A DNA stretch of 36,447 nt, from NCBI GenBank assembly GCA_943704415.1, contig CALSCO010000429.1, positions 5,098-41,544 of the forward strand, given 5' to 3'. This document shows positions 29,429 through 36,447 of the stretch, piece by piece. Within the stretch, counting starts at the first letter, position 1. Each line of letters opens with the position of its first letter. Origin of the DNA: Parvularia atlantis (lineage: Eukaryota > Opisthokonta > Rotosphaerida). The notes under the pieces are model-generated. The model was not told where the DNA came from, searched no databases, and saw only the letters and a program-made list of their open reading frames with translations. Both the position numbers and the translations under genes were made by a program.

Positions 29429-31774
29429 ATGCGCCAGGTGCGTGTCATCGCGGCCGTCGCGGGCGTCCTGCTCGTGGCGCAGCTCGCGGCGTTGTGGCTG
29501 CTGCTGCCGCGTGCCGACGACGCGGCCGTGCTGCCAATGGCGACGCCGGCGACGTCGCTGCGGCGGACGGGCGCGTGGGCGGCGCTGACCTGGGCCGATG
29601 CGGACGACGACGACGACGACAACGACGCGCACGAGCTGATCGCCTGGTGGTTCGCGCGCCACGCCCAGCCCGACGCGCGCGCGACCGGCTGCAACGAGGA
29701 CGACGCGTGCGCCGTGCGCGGCGCGTGGCGCGACGGCCGCGGCGTGTGGCGCGTGGCACGCGGCGCGGCGGTCGCGTCGATCGGCGTTGCGGACGACGTG
29801 GCAAGGACGCGGTGCCGCGCGTGGACCGTGCTCGACGGCGCGCCCGTCGTGCTGCTGCGGTCCGACGACGACAGCGGCGGGAATGGCGACGCCTGGTCGA
29901 TCGGGGTGATGGCGCTGCTGCACGTCGTCGCGGCGCAGCGCCGCCTTGACGCGCCCGTCGTGAACGTGCTCTGCGACGACTGCGCGCGTGCCGCGCCGCG
30001 CGTGCTGCACCGCCTTCAGACGCTGCTGCGCCGTGCCGTGCCGCGCACCGCGATCTTCGCCCCCGATGCGAGCGGCGCGTGCGTCGCCGTGGACGTCGCC
30101 GTCGTCGGCACGCCGCGCGGGCTGGTCGAGGCGCGATCGCGCGAGCACGCGCCCAATTTCGCGCGGCACCAGCGGGCGCTCGCAGCGCTGCGCACGCTGC
30201 TCGAGCGGCTTCGCGGCCTGCTGCTGCCGCCGCGTGGGGGCGGCGTGGATGGCAGCGGCAGCGGCGTCGTTGCGCACCTCGTCGATCAGCCCGACGTGGA
30301 CGACGACGTGCTGCGCGCCGTGGCGGCCGCCATGAACCCGCGCGATGCGCCGCACGTGCTGACTGCGCTCGACCTCATGGACGACCGCGACGTGGTGCGG
30401 CGCATCGAGACGCTCAACACCGCCGACCTGCTCGTGCTGCGCCGAGACGAACGGCTGCTCGCGCTCGTACCGTGGCTACGCCCCGGCTGCGTCGTCGTCG
30501 AGCTGATCGCGGCCGACGAGCGCCTTGCCCTGCCCTTCCAGACGGTCCTCGGTGCGCTCGGCGTGCGCCACCTCGCCCTCGTCCTGCCGCACGCGCCCGG
30601 GCTGCCGCCGCACGCGATCGACCGAACGTGGCTCACCGCGGCTCTGCGCTCGCCCGCCGCGCACGACACGGCCGCGCTCGTCGCCGCGCGCTTCCTGCTC
30701 TTCCAGCCGTGGGAACAGCTCAACAACCAGGTGCGCGTGCACGCATGCGCGTATGTGCTGCTGATCATGCGTCGCGCGCAGCTTGTCGCGTTCCGCAGCG
30801 CGTGCGCCGTCGCCATCTTCACCAACCGCACACTCGTCCTGCCCTACCTTGGCTTCCGGCGCGACGCGGCGCAGCGCTGGAACTTTGACTTTGCGATCGA
30901 GGCGTTTGAGTGGCGACCGATGGAGCGGTACTTTGACAACGCGGCGCTGCTGGACCTGCCGTGCCGCACGGTCTCGTACGCGCTCTTCCGCGCGGCGACG
31001 GGCAACCGCGGGGCCGAGCGGCTGCTGTTCAACCCGCTGCTCAACCACACGACGGCCGGGCAGATGCAGGCGTATTACGAGGGCGTGCTGCAGCTGCCGT
31101 TCCGCTCGATCAGCGCGACGCAGCGGCTGGACCAGCTGAGCGAGGGCAAGATCCGCGCCTACTACGGCAGCCTCGCCGCCGAGCAGGTCCTGCCCATCGG
31201 CGTCGCGTTCTGGCTTCACGACTTTGGCCGCAAGCTGCACTACCCCTACCGCGAGTACCACGACGTGATGGGCAACGCGCTCTACGCCGCGATCAACCGC
31301 GGCATGCGGCCGCGCCCCGACCTCGCACGCGCCGCGCAGCAGATCGCTGAGCGCGTCCGTCCGTTTGTGGCGTTGCACGCGCGCGTTGGGCAGGACTACG
31401 AGCTCAAGTGCACCACGGTCAAGGACGATGTCGCGCGCGCACGCTGCCTGCCCGCGCCGGGCGCGATGGTCGCGCGGACCCTCGCCGCGATCAGCAACGC
31501 CACCGCGGGGGACTGGAGCGTCTACGTCATGTCGGACCAGCCCACGCTCGAGCTGCCCTTCCCGGCCGCGCCCGACCCGGTCGCACCCCGCCGCGTCTTC
31601 TCGCGCGTGGACGTCGTCGGGGCGTTTGACGCGCTCGACCCAATCGAGACGTCGCTGCAAGAGCAGGCCATCAGCACCGCGGCCGACGTCTTCATCGGCA
31701 ACATCTTCTCATCCTTCAGCCGCACGGTCTTTGAGCAGCGCCAGCTGGCCGGGCGGCCCTCGCTCTCGTGGTGA
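29429..31774 (+). CDS. Type II membrane glycosyltransferase with POFUT1-like domain
   Basis: A single long frame of 781 codons starting MRQVRVIAAVAGVLLVAQ, with an N-terminal signal anchor, so a Golgi/ER lumenal enzyme is likely. An in-phase 51-nt intron (30731-30781) joins EQLNNQ to LVAFRSACAVAIF, restoring the donor-sugar motif typical of GDP-fucose O-fucosyltransferases. TNRTLVLP follows, then FVALHARVGQDYE, which matches the H-x-R-x-G-x-D pattern of POFUT1. It ends with ADVFIGNIFSSFSRTVFE and QLAGRPS. Mature length is about 764 residues, roughly twice a POFUT1. The N-terminal half contains WSIGVMALLHVV and LVPWLRPGCVVVELI, which loosely resemble GT61 glycosyltransferases, but the GT61 HGAGL motif is absent. 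The acceptor substrate cannot be read from the sequence. Stop TGA 31772-31774. Confidence 0.75.
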   Translation: MRQVRVIAAVAGVLLVAQLAALWLLLPRADDAAVLPMATPATSLRRTGAWAALTWADADDDDDDNDAHELIAWWFARHAQPDARATGCNEDDACAVRGAWRDGRGVWRVARGAAVASIGVADDVARTRCRAWTVLDGAPVVLLRSDDDSGGNGDAWSIGVMALLHVVAAQRRLDAPVVNVLCDDCARAAPRVLHRLQTLLRRAVPRTAIFAPDASGACVAVDVAVVGTPRGLVEARSREHAPNFARHQRALAALRTLLERLRGLLLPPRGGGVDGSGSGVVAHLVDQPDVDDDVLRAVAAAMNPRDAPHVLTALDLMDDRDVVRRIETLNTADLLVLRRDERLLALVPWLRPGCVVVELIAADERLALPFQTVLGALGVRHLALVLPHAPGLPPHAIDRTWLTAALRSPAAHDTAALVAARFLLFQPWEQLNNQVRVHACAYVLLIMRRAQLVAFRSACAVAIFTNRTLVLPYLGFRRDAAQRWNFDFAIEAFEWRPMERYFDNAALLDLPCRTVSYALFRAATGNRGAERLLFNPLLNHTTAGQMQAYYEGVLQLPFRSISATQRLDQLSEGKIRAYYGSLAAEQVLPIGVAFWLHDFGRKLHYPYREYHDVMGNALYAAINRGMRPRPDLARAAQQIAERVRPFVALHARVGQDYELKCTTVKDDVARARCLPAPGAMVARTLAAISNATAGDWSVYVMSDQPTLELPFPAAPDPVAPRRVFSRVDVVGAFDALDPIETSLQEQAISTAADVFIGNIFSSFSRTVFEQRQLAGRPSLSW
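30731..30781 (+). other. In-phase intron hidden inside an open frame
   Basis: GTGCGCGTGC...GCGCGCAG, 51 nt, has no stop and keeps the frame, so it would be missed by ORF calling. Removing it places LNNQ directly before LVAFRSAC as in O-fucosyltransferases. Confidence 0.75.
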
Positions 31775-31815
31775 CCCGCCCCTCTCTCGGCGTGCGCACG
31801 CGCTCCTTGCAATGT

Positions 31816-31821
31816 TGTACA
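31816..31821. terminator. TGTACA in the convergent gap before the STAND gene (possible 3'-end signal)
   Basis: The 76 nt between the two stops contain AATGTTGTACACTC. TGTACA is self-complementary and could serve both transcripts. The remainder of the gap is CA-rich. Function inferred. Confidence 0.35.
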
Positions 31822-31850
31822 CTCACACTCACGCACACGCTCACACCGGA

Positions 31851-34800
31851 TCACTTCTTCTTGAACTGGCGCACGGCCTGCTCCAGCTCGCGCACCTTGG
31901 CGTGGCCCTTGCCGTACGCCTTGGTCATCAGTTCGAGCGCGCGCACGAGGTGCGTCTGCGCCGCGGCGCGGTCGTTGACCTTCTGGTGCATCACCGCTGC
32001 GGCGTAGTGGCTCTCGCCGAGCGCCGCGGGCGCATTGTCAATCTTGCTGGCCTCGCGCATGGCCAGCTCGGCCTGCGCACGTGCGCGTGAGCAGCGCCAC
32101 GTCGCACAAAAGACAGCAGCGCACCTCAAGCAGCGGCAGGGCGCGCGACAGGTCGCCCATGCTGCGGTACACCTGCCACATGGCGTTGTACGTCGCGATG
32201 GTCTCCGGGTGGCTCTGGCCCAGCAGCGTGTGCCGGATCGCTAGCGCGGCCTCGAGGCACTCGAGAGCGCTCGGGAAGAACTTCATCGTGTTGTAGACGG
32301 CCGCGAGGGACGCGTGCGCCGCGGCCGTGCCTGGGCTCTGCTCGCCGTAGGTCGCGCGCTGCACGGCCAGGCCCTTCTGGTGCAGCTCGAGCGCGCGCGG
32401 GTGGTCGCCCAGGTGGCTCAGCGTGTCGGCCACGGCAGCGTAGGCCGCGACGAGCTCGGGGTGGTTGTCGCTCAGGATCAGCCGCTTGATCTCGAGCGCG
32501 CGCTCGTACAGCTCCAGCGCCCGGTCGGCCCGGTCCATGCGGTCGTAGACGGTCGCAAGCGTGTGGTACGACGACGCCGTCACCCGGTGGTTCTCGCCCA
32601 GTTGTGCGCGCCGGATCGACAGGCACCGCTCGTACGCCGCGGCCGCGGCCTCGAGCCTGCCGGCCTCAAACAGCTGGCTGCCCTTGCGCACGAGCAGGAA
32701 CGACTCGGTCAGGAGCACACGGGCGTCCTCCTTGTCGAACGAGGTCGCGGTCATGATCTGCGCACAAGGCGGTCAGCGGGCAGCGCGGTGAAAGGGGCAG
32801 CGGCACACGCAAACGCACCGCCTGCGCGCGATCCGCGTCCTGCACCGCCGTCGCCCAGGCCTGCACAAGCACGTGGTCGGCAAGCGACAGCGTCGCGTCC
32901 TTCTGCACCGTCGACGCCACGCGCCCGTACAGGTCCGCCAGCTGCGCCTCGCTCCAGCGTGCGCGCAGCAGGCCCCAGCCCTGACCCACGCCCAGCGCCT
33001 CAAACAGCGCCATGAGCACCGTCGGCGCGAACGGCAGCTCAAACAGCGCGCGGTTGATGTGCGCCCGCGCCGCGTCCACAAACGCCAGGCCCGATGCGAC
33101 GTTGCCCGTGTTGTACAGCCAGACAGCCTGGGCAAGGCGGTTGATGTAGTACAGCTGGAACCGCTCAATCGCGACGCTGTCGCACACCAGGTCGTCGCAC
33201 CCCGGCACGCTCGTCACGCGCACGTGCTGCCCGTCGCGCCGCACCACGCCGTCCGCCAGCAGCAGCTTGAGCGCGGCGCGTGTGCTCCCGTTTGGCAGCT
33301 GCTTGCCGATCACGTGTGTCCCAATCACCGCCATCGCCGCGTCGACCTCAAACGGCGCGCGGAACACCGACAGCGCGCGCCACATCTGCAGCTGCGGCGG
33401 CGGCGTCACCTCGGCCAGGTACCGCTTCAAGCGCGCCCCGTTGATCACGGCCTCGAGCCGGCCGGGGATGCCCGACTTGGCAGTAGCCGCCGCAGATGTC
33501 AGAACGCGCAGCACCTTGGCCAGCTCGGCCGCAGGCTCCGCACCGAGCGCGTCCACCGCCACGGCAAACACGCGCTGGCCCGACACGGACGCGGCCGCGC
33601 GGCTCGTCACAAGCACGGTGAGCAGCGCCTTGCGCGACGCCGCCGTCGCCTTGAGAAGCCACTGCGACGCCGACGCCGACGACACGCCCGTGTCCATGTT
33701 GTCGACGACGATGAGCGTGCGGTGCGCCAGCGCGGCGCTCCAGCTGACCAGGGCGAACGCGTCGCCGTGGTAACCCGCCGCGTCGGCGCGCTCGAGCACG
33801 GTGTACGGCACGTCCTCGGCCGGGATGCCGGCCGCCTGCACAAAGTAGACGCGCTGGAACTCCGCCATCTCTAGCGCGCGCCGCGCCACCGCCGCGGCCA
33901 CCGCCGATTTGCCCGCGCCCGCCTCGCCGTGGAGCCAGATGACGGACGCTAGCCGCAGCGCACGTCAGCACAGTCGCACGCACAATGCTCGCGCCACGAG
34001 CGCCGCACCGGTGAGCAGGCTCTTGCTGACCGCGGCAACGGTCGCGTCGCGCCCGACAAAGCTGGCCGGCACGACGGGAATGTCGCGCAGGGCCATGACA
34101 TGGTGCGGCGCGGTCAGGCCCGTGCGCTTGCCGAAGACGCTCTCAAACAGCTCCGAGACGCGCCCGGTCGGCGGCGGGTGGAACACGCGCGCGACCGTCG
34201 GCGCCGAGACGGTCCGTCCGTCGCTCGTGAGCAGGTCACGCAGCGTCATGCGGTTCTCGGGCGTGAGCAGCTTGGACGCCGAGATGCCTGTGCGCGCGCG
34301 CTGAGCATAGAGCGCCTACCAGCGCCGCGGCCGCGCACCCTCGTCCACGTCGATGAAGCGCATAACGTGCGCCAGGAACGAGTCCCACTCGGGCCGCTCG
34401 TTCTGGAAGTGCCGCCGCCAGAGCACGCGCACCCACGTCTGCGCCATGATCAGGTGAGGCCCAAAGTCAAGCTTGGACTGCATGCCCTCGACTTGCACGC
34501 GCGCCGCCGCGTTGGCGTCCTGCAGCTCGTCGCGCAGCTCGTCGACGTCCATGTGCAGCTCCGCCGCCAGCTCGGCCAGCTCGCCCGCCTTGGCCGCCGA
34601 GAGCACGTCGTCCACGCCGCCGCGCGCAAAGAGGCCCTCGGTCACCAGCACCGCGGCGTCCTCAAACGTGCTCACGCGTTTCTGGGCGGGCGCGGTCGTG
34701 AGACATCGCGCCACGCAAAGCGCCAGCAACCACGCACCAGCTTGAGCGCTGGCAGCAGAGGCTCTAGGGTTGACTGCAGCTCGGCCGGCAGCCGCAACCA

Positions 34801-36447
34801 CACCGCCTGTGCGTCGCAAGATGAGTAAGCGCACGAGTGGCCAGCTCGGTGCAGCGCACATCGACGTCCTCGGCCAGGTTGCGGTTGGCTTTGTCAAACG
34901 CCTGGTCGACCTTGGCAAACCTGCGCGGCCCCAACGAGTGAGCTTGACTGGACGCTGCCGGCGCCATGCAGCTGCACCGCTCCGAGTCGGGCTTGCCCGT
35001 GAGGATCTTGCGCAGGTAGCCCTTGCCGGTGTACAGCGCGAGGAACTCGTGCGCTTGCACGCAGATCTGCGTCAGGGTCTGCACAGCGCGCGCCGGGTCA
35101 GAGGTCGCACTCGGTGCGAGCTGCAGCCGCTGTGCACCTCCACGGTCGTCTCGAAGAAGTGCTCGAGCGTCGGCGGCTCGGCCCCGTCCTCCTCGGCATC
35201 CTCGTCAGGCTCGTCCTCGGCGGGCAGCAGCAGCGTGACGTCGGCCGCAAACAGCGCGTCCAGCACGGCGCGCGACGCGTCGAGCCGCTCGAGGATCTTG
35301 CTGCAGTTGCTGTGCACGATCTTGACCCCCGCGATGCGCGCACGCAGCGCGTTCAGCTTGCTCAGCGCCTCGCTGACCTTGGCCGGCACCTGCTGCTCGA
35401 CCGGCGGCTGTTCTGTTGAGGGCTGATCGGCCTGCTGTTCGGCTGACGGCCAGCGAGGCTCCGCTGGCGAGAAAAGCTCGGCTGGCATCTGGTTGGCGGG
35501 CTGCTCAGTCTCGGCCGGCGTGAGCTGTTGTTCGCTGGTCTGCTGCGCCGTCTCCTCGACGGGCTCCTCACTCACCAGCACGGCTTGCTCAGTCGCAGCG
35601 GGCTGCTCGGTCAGGGCCTGCTGAGCGGGCTGCTCGTCCAGGGGCGACACGGGCTCAGGAGTCTCCTCGTCTTGCTCAACAAAAAGCTCCTCTGCATGCT
35701 TGCCAGAGCCATTTACAATCACCAGCAGCGGTGCGATCGCAGGCCGCGGCGAGAACGGGACATCGTTGTTGCCGTCGTCAAAGAGCGATTGCGCGGCCGA
35801 CTTGCCGGGCGGCGTGCTCGCCTGGGCTTGGTGCTGCTCTGCCCCGGATGGCTCTGCGGGCTCGTCGTCGCCAAAGAGCGATCGCGCAGCATGCTCTGCA
35901 CTCGGCTCTGCGAGTTCGGCCGTTGCTGCGGGCTCAGCCGCTGCGGCGGGCTCGCTCGGCTCAGCGGGCTCGCTCGCGCGCGGTGCAAACTGCTCGTGAT
36001 CAAAGAGGGCGTCCACAGCGCTCGTCCGCATCTCGTCTCTTTCGTCGTTCAAGAGCGGCTGCGATGCCTTGACCTCCGGCTCGACATGCTCGGCGCGCTC
36101 GTCCATGTACGGCGCGGGCTGCTCGTCTTCAAAAAGGGCGCCCGCAGCGCTGGGCCGCATCTCGTCGCTCTTGGCGGGCTCGTCGCTGAAGATCGGCTGT
36201 ACAGCCTGCACAACATGCTCGGCGCGCTCGTAAAGATCGTGCTCGCCATCGTCAAACAGTGGCTGCACCACGTCTTCGGCAGGCTTACTCGGCTCGGTCA
36301 GCTGCTCAGTCGTCTCCTTGGTCAGCTGCTCGCTCGGCTGCTTGCTCGGCAGCTCGCCCGGCTCGCTCGGCTGCGTGGCGAGCGGCTCGCTTGGCTGCGT
36401 GGCGAGCGGCTCGATTGGCACGGTCGGCTCGCTCGGCAGCTCGCTCG
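31851..36447 (-). CDS. NLR-like STAND NTPase with TPRs, 5' partial
   Basis: A multi-domain signalling protein whose first exon runs off the window edge. From the N-terminus: a disordered Glu/Pro/Ser/Gln-rich region with repeated LF-acidic motifs (36447-35430), then amphipathic helices (VSEALSKLNALRARIAG; FLALYTGKGYLRKIL; AFDKANRNLAEDVD) that look like a MLKL/HeLo-type bundle. An EF-hand-like stretch follows (WVRVLWRRHFQ, EWDSFLAHVMRF, LTSDGRTVSAPTVARVF). The NTPase core starts VVPASFVGRDATV. A spliced Walker A, GEAGAGKS (about 33920), Walker B TLIVVDNMD (33720) and sensor VLVTSR follow, then a winged-helix-like region. Kinesin-light-chain-type TPRs end the protein (32740-31851: LGENHRVTASSYHTLATVYD, LGQSHPETIATYNAMWQVY), finishing VRQFKKK. 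The NTPase and TPRs are clear; the N-terminal fold is an inference. Stop TGA 31851-31853. Confidence 0.8.
35440..36330 (-). repeat. Degenerate protein repeat of LF-acidic motifs
   Basis: Within the disordered N-terminal region, motifs of the type [P/A/S]-L/I-F-x-[D/E] recur: PLFDDG, PIFSDE, ALFEDEQ, ALFDHEQ, SLFGDDE, SLFDDG, ELFVEQ and ELFSPA. They are separated by Glu/Pro/Ser/Ala-rich spacers with many SEP and AEP words. This suggests repeated docking motifs or slippage-driven expansion. Confidence 0.7.

Noticed and set aside
29393-30355. PUS7 frame extended upstream of ATG 29392
   Set aside because: The extension is antisense to the glycosyltransferase, has no family similarity and is Arg/His-rich. 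MKRALETAAT is a normal start.
30476-31660. 394-codon minus-strand frame opposite the glycosyltransferase
   Set aside because: Composition is typical of a GC-rich antisense shadow, and the sense strand matches POFUT1 motifs.
32873-33874. 333-codon plus-strand frame opposite the STAND gene
   Set aside because: Arg/His-rich shadow of the NTPase-coding strand, with no motif.
1-36447. Bacterial or organellar origin, transposons, tRNA genes, retroelements
   Set aside because: Spliceosomal introns and eukaryote-specific families run throughout. I saw no transposase, reverse transcriptase, terminal repeats or cloverleaf sequence.

Overview
The window is a gene-dense piece of a very GC-rich nuclear genome from a unicellular eukaryote. 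Every gene that can be checked against a known family is interrupted by small introns of about 45-90 nt. Most introns start with GTGCG and end in GCGCAG or ACGCAG, and at least three look like GC-AG introns. The gene set is eukaryotic: GGA, SPT6, ZNF598/Hel2, WDR62/MAPKBP1, RAD18 and PUS7. A GGA with a C-terminal ear, together with a WDR62/MAPKBP1 protein, suggests an opisthokont or a close (obazoan) protist relative. I cannot name the species. No viral, transposon, organellar, tRNA or CRISPR sequence was seen.

Layout, left to right: (1) 1-2597 +, GGA-type clathrin adaptor, 5' end outside the window; (2) 2671-4161 -, threonine aldolase; (3) 4298-5880 -, RING/B-box/coiled-coil (TRIM-like) protein; (4) about 5924-6795 +, poorly resolved C2H2 zinc-finger gene; (5) 6804-8026 -, AT-hook protein of unknown family; (6) 8404-12071 +, ZNF598/Hel2; (7) 12112-18372 -, SPT6; (8) 18433-22724 +, WDR62/MAPKBP1-like WD40 protein; (9) 22823-24560 +, RAD18; (10) 24623-26033 -, class IV-like histone deacetylase homologue that has lost two zinc ligands and the catalytic Tyr; (11) 26284-26706 +, DUF1475-like membrane protein; (12) 26748-29392 -, PUS7; (13) 29429-31774 +, type II membrane glycosyltransferase with a POFUT1-like C-terminal half; (14) 31851-36447 -, a large STAND NTPase with TPRs and a helical-bundle N-terminal region, 5' end outside the window.

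Spacing is extreme: convergent stop codons lie 8-76 nt apart, and two divergent start-codon pairs are only 36 and 60 nt apart. Only one gap exceeds 300 nt (8027-8403). It carries a promoter-like cluster: a perfect CCAAT inverted repeat around a CRE palindrome, then ten CAGCAAG heptamers ending at the ZNF598 start codon. Several of the short 3' gaps hold a TGTAC motif that could be a 3'-end processing signal.

The genes are not an operon or a pathway. They are mostly independent housekeeping functions: trafficking, amino-acid metabolism, ribosome quality control, transcription elongation, DNA-damage tolerance and tRNA/RNA modification. The most unusual items are the deacetylase-like pseudoenzyme, the NLR-like STAND protein, the possible double glycosyltransferase and the GC-AG introns.
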